A stretch of 64,000 nt of DNA from Jaenimonas drosophilae (Eukaryota; Euglenozoa; Kinetoplastea; Trypanosomatida; Trypanosomatidae). Position numbers and translations under genes: made by a program. Location: NCBI GenBank assembly GCA_030849065.1, contig JASAON010001623.1, positions 1 to 64,000 on the forward strand, written 5' to 3'. Shown here piece by piece: positions 32,623-42,710 of this stretch (positions within the stretch are counted from its first letter, which is position 1; every line of letters starts with the position of its first letter). The notes under the pieces were generated by a model, which saw nothing but the letters and a program-made list of their open reading frames with translations, had not been told where the DNA came from and ran no database searches.

Positions 32623-35352
32623 TCAGCCCTTCCACGGACGTGGGCTCGTCTTGCCACTCGTTCGTTGCGGAGAGGTGAAGAGGCGCTTTGAGGAACCACC
32701 CATGGAGGGGGTTGTGGCCCCTGTTCCCACCGCACTACCACGTCGGCCACCACAACCACCAGCATCCATAGCACTAGCAGCAGCAGCTGTGCCGCCAGGT
32801 GTTGGGGCAGGACGGCGCGACTGTGCATTGGTGAGCTGGCCGCCCAGACGATGAACCGCGGCGTTGGCATCGCGCAACACGCGATCAAAGTCTTCATCCA
32901 AGCGTGAAGATGCTCTACTCCCCTCGAGGAAACGCTCGAGCTTGGCCGCCATCACATCACGTTCACGTCGAAGGGCCTCCGTTTCCTCCTTCGCCCGTGC
33001 CGCCTCCAGCTTGGCCTCCTCCGCCGCCTGGCGGAGTTGCGGCAGCTCACGCATGCGTCGCTGTAGCTCATCCATCTGCTCTGCCAGCTTCTCCGCGCTC
33101 TGGTGCCGCACCTTCATGGTCTTGATGTTTTCTACAAGAACCACATTCTCTTTTTGGATGAGCTCGTACTGCTCATGCAAACGCAAATTTTCTGCCATGA
33201 GATGCTCCCGATCTTGGCCGTGATGATCTAGTGATTGGCGCAGCGCCTCGCTCTCCGCATAGCGCGTGCGCAACGTTTTGATCTCCTCCTGCAGTGTGCC
33301 ACGTGCCGCCTCCGCCAGCTTCCAGTCCGCCAACGTTTTTTGGTAGCGCGCCTGCTCACTCGCCACCTCCGCCTCCAGACGGCGGCTAACCTCCATTCGC
33401 TGCTCCTCCGAGCGGCGGAGCTTCGTCTGGAGCACATCAACCGTGTCCGTGGCCTCTCCAGTGGCACCACGCAGGTTTTCCAGCGCATCGGTCAAGGCAC
33501 GTTGAGCTTCATTCAGCTCACGCACCTGCCGTTGCAGGCCGCTGTTTTCACTACGCACAAGTGACAGACTTTCCTCCGCACGACGCAAGGAGGTGTTGAG
33601 GCCATCCACTTCTTCACAGGCCGCCGTACGTGCGCTTTGCGCATCGCGCAGCTCCAAGGTGGCCGTCTCGAGCTTGGCGTGGAGGTTGGCCATCTCCTCC
33701 TCCATGAGTATACGCACCCGCTCTACTTCTCCAAGTTGGCTCTGTTGGCGCTGTTCCATGGCCACTTCACTACGCTCGCGATACTGCGCGAAGGCCTCCA
33801 CCTGCGTCTGGAGCTCGATGCGGAGCTCTGACGAGCAATGTGTGGCCTCCTCCAGTGCAGATGTGGTGGAGCTCACCTGCTCCACGGCCTGATCTCTCTC
33901 CCGCTGCACGTTGCGTAGGCGCACCTCTAAATCCTGTTGTATAGAGCTGCTCGTGGTTTGAAGTTGTTGTATAGTGGTCTCGCACGTCCTCCGCTCCACG
34001 ACGAGCTCTTCCTGCAAACGCACCATCTCTGACTTGGCCCTACTCAGCGCTGCATCGGCTTCTTCGAGGGCGGTGGTGCGTTGTTGCGCATCCTCCGCCA
34101 TTGTGGTGTGGCGCTCACTCAGTTGCTCCACCTGCCGGCGCAGCTCCTCATTCTCCGACAACACCTGTTGCATGGCCATTTCATGTTCTCCTGCCAAGGC
34201 GGTCTGTGCCACCACAAGCTGCTGCGCCTTGCCAAGACGCTCCGTGAGGCTCTCCAGCTGGCGTTGTACGTACTCATGCTGTGCAATTGGCACCACCTCT
34301 CCCTTGGTCTGCCGCAGGTGGAGCTCCGCCACCACCAACTTGTGCTCGCTCTGGAGTTGGGTGAGTTGTTGCCAGAGCTCCTTATTCTCCGCAATCAACG
34401 AAAGAAGAAAATCTTGCGTTTCTTCCTCTACACCATTCATAAATTGCGTGAGGCCCTTGTGTGCGTTGGCCAACATCATCTCCGCCTTGGAGAGACGTGC
34501 ATCCAGATCCGTGGAGGCGGAGAGAACGGCACTGCGCGCCACAAAACGTGCGGTGTCGGCGCCTTCGTTGGTATTGAGGAGCGCCTCCATCGCGGAGCTC
34601 AGACGGTCCATGAGCTGCTGGCGTGAGCTCCGCAACTCACTCTGCATCCGCTGCACCTCCGCGGCTGGAACAAACTGGGAGCGGTCATCGAGCATTCGCT
34701 GTACCTCACGCGGGTCGAGGCCACGATTGGCTTGCAAATCCTCCACCGCATGCTGCATCTGCTGCGCGGTGGCGGTGGCTTGGCGAAGATCAGCCTTCGT
34801 ACGCTCGGCATCCTCGCGGAGCTGCCGTGTGCGGGCCTTCTCTGCCCGGAGTTGCTCCTCCATCATCTGCAACTGATTCTCTGCGGAGCTCAGCTTTTCT
34901 TCGCTCGCACCTAAACGGTGTTGCAGTGAATGAACCTCCACCTTGTTATCTTTGGCGGTGTTGGTGGCGGTACGAAGACGTTCCTGCAAATCCTGCACCT
35001 CCTCACGCAGTCTCCCACCTTCACGTACACTTTGTTGTACTTGTTGTTGAAGCAGGTTGCGATGGAAGTCGGCGCTCGCGGCGGTGAGTGCATCAGATTG
35101 TGATGTGTAAAGCGGCGCATGATTTTCCGCAGGGTAGTTGGACGAGGAGGTGGTGGCCGCCACACGCATGGATGTGGTCAGCGTGGAGCCTACGTTGTTG
35201 TTGTTGATGTTGGTGGTTGTGGTTGTGGTGGAGCGGCGGCGTTGGCGGCTCATCACCGCTTCGCCAGAAGATGTAAAATCCTCCAGCGGAAGCATTATTT
35301 CCTCCGCGTAGGGCCGATGGCCCTGTGCCTCGAAGCGAGAGGGGTAGCTCAT
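32623..35352 (-). CDS. Long coiled-coil protein
   Basis: 909 residues, no recognised catalytic domain. After about 100 low-complexity N-terminal residues (Thr and Asn runs), residues from about 110 to 830 form an almost continuous Glu/Gln/Arg/Ala/Leu-rich heptad pattern, which predicts a long coiled coil with one or two breaks (about 225-310). The last 70 residues are Gly/Ser/Pro-rich and basic (ending SGKTSPRPWKG). Such proteins in kinetoplastids are often cytoskeletal, at the flagellum, basal body or microtubule array, but nothing here shows which. No membrane segment or targeting signal is seen. The start is the first Met; no longer open frame exists. Confidence 0.85.
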   Translation of the reverse strand: MSYPSRFEAQGHRPYAEEIMLPLEDFTSSGEAVMSRQRRRSTTTTTTNINNNNVGSTLTTSMRVAATTSSSNYPAENHAPLYTSQSDALTAASADFHRNLLQQQVQQSVREGGRLREEVQDLQERLRTATNTAKDNKVEVHSLQHRLGASEEKLSSAENQLQMMEEQLRAEKARTRQLREDAERTKADLRQATATAQQMQHAVEDLQANRGLDPREVQRMLDDRSQFVPAAEVQRMQSELRSSRQQLMDRLSSAMEALLNTNEGADTARFVARSAVLSASTDLDARLSKAEMMLANAHKGLTQFMNGVEEETQDFLLSLIAENKELWQQLTQLQSEHKLVVAELHLRQTKGEVVPIAQHEYVQRQLESLTERLGKAQQLVVAQTALAGEHEMAMQQVLSENEELRRQVEQLSERHTTMAEDAQQRTTALEEADAALSRAKSEMVRLQEELVVERRTCETTIQQLQTTSSSIQQDLEVRLRNVQRERDQAVEQVSSTTSALEEATHCSSELRIELQTQVEAFAQYRERSEVAMEQRQQSQLGEVERVRILMEEEMANLHAKLETATLELRDAQSARTAACEEVDGLNTSLRRAEESLSLVRSENSGLQRQVRELNEAQRALTDALENLRGATGEATDTVDVLQTKLRRSEEQRMEVSRRLEAEVASEQARYQKTLADWKLAEAARGTLQEEIKTLRTRYAESEALRQSLDHHGQDREHLMAENLRLHEQYELIQKENVVLVENIKTMKVRHQSAEKLAEQMDELQRRMRELPQLRQAAEEAKLEAARAKEETEALRRERDVMAAKLERFLEGSRASSRLDEDFDRVLRDANAAVHRLGGQLTNAQSRRPAPTPGGTAAAASAMDAGGCGGRRGSAVGTGATTPSMGGSSKRLFTSPQRTSGKTSPRPWKG

Positions 35353-36775
35353 TCACTCCTACACGCACACACACACACACAGACACAGACTAGCACTAGG
35401 AACAACAACAGCAAGTGAGAGGCTGCTGGTTGTTGATGTTGTGTGTGATGGACACACAAACACACGCAAACACACACAATTCAAGCTGCACTGGGTTGGA
35501 ATCAAGGGAAGAAGACGGAGGTATCTTCTTGTGCGCACGTGTGTGTGAGCGCGATGATCTCAATGCGCTGGACGATAAGGGAAGAGAGGAGAAGAACAAG
35601 AAGAAGAAGAAGAGATTTATGTGAGTAGATGGAGCACCACGCACGAACACCCAACCCGCACGCACAACGGCGTAGAATGTTGTTGAATTTTTTCTGAAAC
35701 ACACAAACTTCACAGGAAAAAAAAATTCCTCATGAGGATGTGTTTGACGGCGTTCATCCTCTAGTTGGTGGCCGGCAGACACACCCACCAACAACAACAC
35801 AGGCCACACCCACACACGTGTTCGTGGTTGTTGTTGATCGTGTTGGTGGCCCCAACATCATCTATCAGCAACAACAACAACATCAATCGTGGGAGTGGAG
35901 AGAGAAAGGAGGAAAAAATTATTTGGCCGAGTGGGCCGAAGAAAAGGAGGAGTTTGTGAGGTCATTGTTTTTTTGATGTTCTTTTTTTTTTCCATGTGTT
36001 GTGGCTGAGTTACTGCATACATGTGAGTGCGTGTTTGGTATGTGTGCGTGTCTGAGAGTGAGAGAGGGATGCACCGTAGTGGTGTTGTAAGAGATTGGGC
36101 CGACGTGGTTGGTTGCGTCCACGTCGGATTGCTCCTTCATCCATGCTCAGCCGCCTTTGCGTGTTTGTGTGCGTGTGTGTGTGTGTGTGTGTGTTTGCGT
36201 GTGAAGCACACACACAGAGAGAGAGAGACGGGTTGATTATGCTGGCTTCGCAGCGAATCGCTCTCATCCACTCCAGAAGAAGAACAAAAAGTTTTTTTTT
36301 CTCGCACACGTAAGCAGGCACCTCACAACATCCAAACACCTTCTCCACACACACATGTATCATTATTGTATATAAACACACTTGCTGACCCTTCACGTAC
36401 GCCATGCCTTTGAACTTCGGCTGAGACCTCCTGGCGGAAGGTGTATGAAGCTGCAAATCACCAACAACAAACAAAAGAACAACAACAACAACAACAACAA
36501 CGAAAAATTAACATCAGCAACCAAAGCATGTGCTGAAGTATAAACTTCTTCTTTATCCAAAAAAAGAAAAGAAAAAAAAACAGACGTATATGAAAAAAGA
36601 AAGATGCGGTGGCTTACTGGTGCAGCGTGCATCAGTCGATTGTCATGGGGGTGGAGCACACATGCCATGACCTACACACCTCGCACAACCTCATCTCTAC
36701 CTACAAAAGATGTATAACACGTGAAGAACAAGCAAACAAAACAAAAAGTACTCACGTACGTATGCACGTTTGTGT

Positions 36776-36785
36776 GATGATGATA

Positions 36786-36817
<32 letters not shown>

Positions 36818-36818
36818 A
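36776..36818. repeat. (GAT)n microsatellite, about 14 units
   Basis: One interruption (AAT) near the left end. It gives the poly-Asp and poly-Ser open frames in this area. Confidence 0.9.
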
Positions 36819-37387
36819 TTAATGCTGATGAGAAAACGAACGATGAAGGAGAGGAAGGGTCATTGAGATTGGGGCAGTCGCAGTCTTCCCCGCTCACCGC
36901 CCCCCTCACCTCCACATCTCTGAGCACACCAACAAGCACCATCTTCATCCAGAGCAAGGTATCCATCCACCACACACTCACACACGTACACATAAACACA
37001 ATATCTGTGAGTAGAGTGTGGGTGGGTGTGTGTGTGTATGTTTGTTTGGGCTGAAAAGAAGAAGATAAACAACAAAAATAGAAGAAGAAAAAAAAAGGCG
37101 GAAGCAATAGAGGTTGTGGAGGAGGAAGTGGTATGGCGCGATCCCCGCCTGAAAACAGACCTGCACGGCAGCCACACCATCCCACAACGAAGTAGATACG
37201 AGATTGTGGGGGAGGAGTGTGATTGAGGAGTGGTACATGGAGCCAGTGGCTGTGTGAAAACATAGAAAAGATGAAGAAGTACGGAGAGAAGAGAGAGTCG
37301 AGCGTACATGACGAGGAAGTGAATGTGCATGTGTATGCCACCGGCGTACTACATGGCATCCACCACCATCATCGCCAACACTCCCGC

Positions 37388-37410
37388 CACGCACGCACGC
37401 ACGCACGCAC
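37388..37410. repeat. (CACG)n tetranucleotide repeat
   Basis: Between five and six units of CACG. It is the only tetranucleotide array I noticed. Confidence 0.85.
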
Positions 37411-40186
37411 ACGTGCAGCAGCATCGGTATAACAACAACAACTTCATCTCCGCACTCTTCGTCTCACATCGTCACTTGGCCTCTCCATGGCGCGAGGACG
37501 GCAAAATAAAACAACAACAACAAAAAAAAAGCGAAAAAAAAAGAAGCAAGAAAACAAGCAGCTGTACCGTGGAGATGAAAGTCGAGCGCACTGACAAATG
37601 TAGCCGCAGACGTGGTGTAGAACGTACACATACACACATCACCAACACTAAAGATAGATGGCTGCTACAACACACACACACGCTTACACAACAAAAACAA
37701 AAAAAAAAGTTCGGCAGAGATAATGAGCGCTCTGTGGAGATCCAACATCCAAACGCGAGACGCACAACAACAACAACAACAACAACAACAAAAATAATCA
37801 TATGAAGAGAGGGGAGGAGGTTGTAGAAGCACGCCGCCACGGCAGCAATCAGCCGTGCCTCCCGCATTTAGGTGGTGGTAGGTAAATTGTTGTTAAGGAC
37901 GTTGCGGTAGGAGGAAGTGTGAGATGGTGTGTGTGTGTGTGTGAGTGTGTATGAATGAATGCATGTACGTACGAAGGTGTGTGTCTGTGCGTGTGTCTGC
38001 ATGTACGACAAGAAAATGGATTGTACGCCAACACATCCACATACATACACGTATAGCAAAAAAAAAACAGGAGCTTATGTAAGTATGGTCTGTACCGTAC
38101 ACGAAGTAGATCCATACAACCAACAACAACAACAACAGCAAGGAAAGGAGGACCTCCGTGAAGATCGTGCCTCCCTTGCTACCCAACATCCATCATCATC
38201 ACATCTTCCTCCCTTGATGCACGTAGTAGGTAATGAGGCCCACCTGGGCCAACGTACATCACCGCCCCCCCCCCCAAAAAAAAAGCAATACGAAAAAAAA
38301 AGGAGCTTGGGTGAACGGCGAACACGAGAGGGAAAGAAGCAGCATCGGCAGCAGCAGCAACATGAAAAAAAAACAAAAAAGAAAACATACGCTTGCAGAA
38401 AAACGTTGAAGCGGTGAGTTGCCAATGGCCGCAGCACACAAGGAAGCCAATCAACTAACGCTGCTGGCGTAGTGGTGGCTCTTGTTATTGTGCAGGAGGA
38501 AAGATACAACACACACACACACGAAGGGCCATGACTCAGCAATGGCCAACCCACGGTTTCTGTGTTGTATCTGCTGCACAGGCACAGGCGGCGCACATAT
38601 CTTTTTTTTTGTTGCTACCCAACACTCCCTCCGTGATGTTGTAGATGGTGACGTTAGGCAAAAAAAAAAAAAACATATGCTCGCCACGCCGACGATGAAT
38701 GGAGATATATGTGTGAAACCGAAAAAAAAAACGGAAACAGAAAAAAGGGAAGCTCACCTGCGTGCACATAATCACAGCAAACGAAACAGGAAAAAAAAAA
38801 CGAAGCAGGAAGTGGAGGAGGAGTAGCACGTACGTTGGCATGCATCGCATTCAATCAGCGTGGCATGGCAGCGATGATGATGACGATGCCTACAGAGGGG
38901 GGGGGGGTCGTCGCTCACATACAACATTTTATTTTATTTTTCACGCCATCTTCCTACATCCACGTTCTCCATTCATCATCTTCCAAAACCTCCAAAACGT
39001 GTACGTGTATAATAAAAAAAAAAGCACGCTGCACCAACTGGCGTGGATGGATGTACTCCACCACACACTTCGTCGTAGTCATACACGCGTGCGAACTGAA
39101 AAGGAAAAAAAAAGTGAATAAAAAAGCAGCCAAAAACAGAACAGCCCAACTCACGTGCATTACGTATGCCGGAAGAATACGTCAGTGGAGATCCTGGTGC
39201 CGTTAGCCTTGAGCTTCCCAATCACATCTCACGCACCACACCAAGATGAACTTGAACTTGTCTTGTAAATATAATCATGTACGTCATGGTTGTACTCTTC
39301 TTCTTCTTCTTGTCTGTGTGTGTGTGTGTGTGTTGATGGTGCTTGTGTAGGTATTGCTCATCCGCGTGCACGGCATGTGCATAAACTGTTGGGAGTATAT
39401 GGGTGTTGTTTCATGAAGACCTTCACGTCTTGTTGCTTCTCGCACACGCACACACGTACGCAGGGTGGGGAGAGGTGTAGTTCGAGGATGCGTACGCCAT
39501 CGTAGCAATGATCCAAGCCACACACGCAAGCATCATTAACAAAAAAAAACAAGAAACGAGAAACAAAACCCACTCTCTCCCTCTCTCTCCAATCGTACAA
39601 ACAATGAAAACAACAAAGAAATACGTGGAATTGTGTGGTGCATATCCGTGTACGTGTACGTGTGTGTTGGTTCGTGTGAGTGCTCGTGTTGGTTAGCACA
39701 TATACGCACGCACACAACACACACATACAATCTCCAACCACAACAACCTTGCACGATCGACGATGGTGCGGAGGAGTTGTCTCTGAGTGAGAGGGTGGGG
39801 ATCCCACCACGTACGCAGCGCACACACTGGCGGTTTGTTTTGTTTGTTTGTTTGTTTTTTTTCTGTGAATGCCAACCATCATGAAGGCCACACACAGAAT
39901 CCAGTATCAGCATCGTAGCCCAAACGACGAAGAAAACGAAAAAAAAATGAAGAAGAAAAATAAGTGGAAGTAGTAGCAATCACCTCACAGCTACTACTCC
40001 TATTCCTTCAGCACTCATAAGCTATGCAATGCTCCCCCAGTGGGCGATGTAGTGCTAAACATCCTGCATAAATATGTGTGTGTGTGTAAGTGCATCTCTA
40101 CGATGCTCATGAATGATGTATGAGTGAATCAGCTTACGTGGCTATAAGTTCATGTGTGTGTGTGTGCGTGTGTGTGGTGTGCGGAA

Positions 40187-42292
40187 CTACATGGCAGTGC
40201 TGTATACTGCGGAATGAATGGTGGCAATGTTTGAGTTGCGTGGGAGGAAGAGAAGCGTGCCTGCCGCTTGTGGGTCGGAGAGGAGGCCGAGCGCACGGTC
40301 ATCGCGAATCTCCAACATCAACGGCACCGTGGCCATCAAGGGCGGCTGAGCTTGGGGTGGGGCTGGTGAGTTGTTGCTCCGAAGGGTGCTAGCTACTGCA
40401 CCACCAGCTTGTTGTTGTGTGTAGAAGACGGCCTCTCCTGTGCTGGTTGGCACAGCGAGAAGTTGTGTGGTGTTGCCAGCACCAGCGGGGAAGGTGGCGA
40501 GTATCTTGTTCTGGTTGGCATTTTGGCTCACCACATCAAATACTGGACGAAACAAGCCGTTGCCACCATTGTTGTTGTTGTTGTTGTTGCCGTTGTTGTT
40601 GTTGTTGGCAGTATTACCACCACCGGGCACCATCAACGGCGGGGAGCCCGCCTGGGCTGGTGAGTTGGATGTCGGGGCAGCAAAGAGCTGCATTTGTGGT
40701 TGTCCTACACCGCCGGTCATGGGCTGGGGAACCGTGGCGGAGAAGGGTGAGATAAAATCTCCAAATGGCGAGGCAACGTGGCCGTTGTGAGCGCCACGCA
40801 CGGCACCCGATGAACGGCGGTTGTTAGGCCCGTTGCCTTCGGAAACGGGGTGGGAGCGCGCCACTTCGCTGCTGTGGGAATTGTTGGTGTTGGTGTTGTT
40901 GTTGTTGTTAGAGCTACGCTTCTTGGATGCACGCTTGAACTCACCCTGTACGGTTGGGTCTACGTACACGGGATGGATGCCATCGCAGAGCTCGCCGAGT
41001 GGGCACATGCCGTCCAGGACGAAGTGGGCACAACAGCGCGGCGGCAACGCACGTTCATTCTGTTTGCCAGGGCCAAATCCTGTGTTCTCGGTGCTGATGG
41101 AGCCTCCATGGCCCTCAAATCCCTCGCCTTCCGAGTTAGATCCACGTGGAGCGGAGGAGCTATACATCCCCGACGAGCAAGATGCTGTGGGAGCGTCAGA
41201 ACAAGAGGCAATCTGGCCGAGCGGGCACCGCTGCAGCTCATCGGCGTAGCGTTGCGACCCTCGCGTTTGCAGCACGAGAGAGGAATCCATCGTTAAAATC
41301 TCCTCCTTCTCAGATTCATCGGCCGCGGTGGAGAGCACCTCACTTGCTCGACGTGAGTGAATGGTGTTGCTGTGCGTGGACGTGAGTGGTGAGTTGGGGT
41401 TGCTACTCGTGGGTGCCTGCGCGGCAGGAAGTACCTTCAGCACCACCCCACTCGGAAGACGTGGGTAGATGCAGAGCGCCTCATTTCTCCAAACGTAGTT
41501 TACGTGAATGGAGTGCGATTCCAGCGTGGCGTAGTCGCAGTTGGCATGGACAAACTTACACCCTCGGCCCATGGTACATCCCTCAGGATCATCTGCACGG
41601 TAGTTGCGGCAGGCCACAAGACGCGTAATGTTCAGCCGCTCTGGTGGTCGGTGCACGATGCTGCTCGCGGGTACGGTGTAGATGCGCTTAAAATCAGGAT
41701 CAAAGACCTCCTCCGTTTCTGCCTCCAGGGGCGAGCGCAGCTTTTGAGAGCCCCCGCTCATCTCGGATGAGCGACGCCGTGCGCGGTTTGCCGCGGGTTG
41801 GTTGTTGTTGTTGTTGTTGTTGCTATTCATCATTGCGGGCTGAAACATGGCCTGGCGTACGCCCTGCTGCTGCATGGGCTTGAAGGCGGTGTAGCTGAGC
41901 GCGGACATTCCTGTAGCCAGGTCTGCCACATCGGTGTGGTGGTGTGTTGTGGGTGCGGCAGGCATCGCAAAAGGCATCAACGTGGCGTGTGTGCCAAAGG
42001 GCAGCCCTTGTACGAGCATGGTGGCACCTCCTTGGGCGTTGTTGAGGTTGGGGTTGGCCGTGGTGGCGCCGTGCATGTTCGTGGGGAGCTGTTGCGGGCG
42101 ATTGGAGGCGAGAGCGAAGAGCGCCTCACCCGATGCCAAACGTGGTGGGCCGGAGAGGCCCGTGGCGTCAGGGAGGCCGTGAGGCGCGGGCAGCACCTCA
42201 ACTGGGTAGTGCAAACGAAGGCTGGAGAGGTCTTCAAAGACGGGGGAGAAGGTGGGGTACCCGCGGTTGGCATTCATTGGTGATGGCTGCAT
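40187..42292 (-). CDS. CCCH zinc-finger RNA-binding protein (paralogue A)
   Basis: 701 residues. Two CCCH fingers: C228-x10-C239-x5-C245-x3-H249 and C421-x8-C430-x5-C436-x3-H440. The first follows FDPDFKRIYTVP and a VHRPPERLNITRL segment and is followed by IHVNYVWRNEALCIYPRLP; the second is followed by PVYVDPTVQGEFKRA. This arrangement matches a kinetoplastid ZC3H family of mRNA regulators; I cannot give the family number. About 130 low-complexity residues lie between the block following finger 1 and finger 2, more than in the paralogue. The flanks are rich in Asn, Pro, Gly and Ser. CCCH proteins bind single-stranded RNA and in kinetoplastids control stability or translation of sets of mRNAs. 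A second in-frame Met is at residue 6. The paralogue lies upstream, 4.7 kb away. Confidence 0.92.
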   Translation of the reverse strand: MQPSPMNANRGYPTFSPVFEDLSSLRLHYPVEVLPAPHGLPDATGLSGPPRLASGEALFALASNRPQQLPTNMHGATTANPNLNNAQGGATMLVQGLPFGTHATLMPFAMPAAPTTHHHTDVADLATGMSALSYTAFKPMQQQGVRQAMFQPAMMNSNNNNNNNQPAANRARRRSSEMSGGSQKLRSPLEAETEEVFDPDFKRIYTVPASSIVHRPPERLNITRLVACRNYRADDPEGCTMGRGCKFVHANCDYATLESHSIHVNYVWRNEALCIYPRLPSGVVLKVLPAAQAPTSSNPNSPLTSTHSNTIHSRRASEVLSTAADESEKEEILTMDSSLVLQTRGSQRYADELQRCPLGQIASCSDAPTASCSSGMYSSSAPRGSNSEGEGFEGHGGSISTENTGFGPGKQNERALPPRCCAHFVLDGMCPLGELCDGIHPVYVDPTVQGEFKRASKKRSSNNNNNTNTNNSHSSEVARSHPVSEGNGPNNRRSSGAVRGAHNGHVASPFGDFISPFSATVPQPMTGGVGQPQMQLFAAPTSNSPAQAGSPPLMVPGGGNTANNNNNGNNNNNNNGGNGLFRPVFDVVSQNANQNKILATFPAGAGNTTQLLAVPTSTGEAVFYTQQQAGGAVASTLRSNNSPAPPQAQPPLMATVPLMLEIRDDRALGLLSDPQAAGTLLFLPRNSNIATIHSAVYSTAM

Positions 42293-42318
42293 TGTGTGAG
42301 TTGGATGTACAGAGCACT

Positions 42319-42360
42319 CTCACAGTGTGTTGGTGAAGGTGTAGGTGTAGTGGGGGGAGC
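42319..42360 (-). promoter_or_regulatory. Possible trans-splice acceptor of CCCH paralogue A
   Basis: A C-rich tract on the coding strand (complement of about 42331-42360) is followed by CACTGTGAG, first AG at complement 42319-42320, giving a leader of about 26 nt. Confidence 0.45.
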
Positions 42361-42676
42361 AAGTTGATTGGCTGCGAATGAGGCTAGGGCTTTGCTGCTG
42401 CTGTGCGGGCTGATAAAACACCAACAGGCCAAGAGATCGTAAGCAGTTACCAGGCAGAGACGGGCCGGCCCAACAAAACGTATAAATATACGGGGAGAGC
42501 ACACCAAGTCGGGGGGAAAGTACAGGAATACACACCGCACTGAAGAGGAAGTGAGGATGGATGGGCTGTAGGATCGCTGGCACACGCTTTGGATTTTCTT
42601 TTTTGTTTTTTTTTTTGCTTTTTGCTTCTGTTCTGCGTAGGCGATCAGAGGATCACAAGTACCTCAACCCGAACTG

Positions 42677-42678
<2 letters not shown>

Positions 42679-42708
<30 letters not shown>
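42679..42708. repeat. (GT)15 microsatellite
   Basis: The longest uninterrupted GT run noticed in the window. Confidence 0.92.

Positions 42709-42710
<2 letters not shown>

Larger units (their letters stand above)
35353..40186. other. 4.8 kb gene-free region downstream of the first CCCH gene
   Basis: No believable gene on either strand; all open frames are repeat-driven (Asp, Ser, Phe, Lys, His-Thr runs). It contains a (GAT)n run (36776-36818), a CACG repeat (37388-37410), GT runs (near 36170, 37930 and 39316), AAC runs (near 36480, 37769 and 38118), a C11A9 block (38265-38284), a G11 run (38897-38907) and many A8-A13 runs. Most of it is presumably 3' UTR of the CCCH gene, with the leader of the coiled-coil gene at the left end. 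Confidence 0.6.

Noticed and set aside
38447..38457. AACTAACGCTG resembling the start of a kinetoplastid spliced leader
   Set aside because: The match stops after ten bases; the rest of a spliced-leader exon and the following donor are absent.
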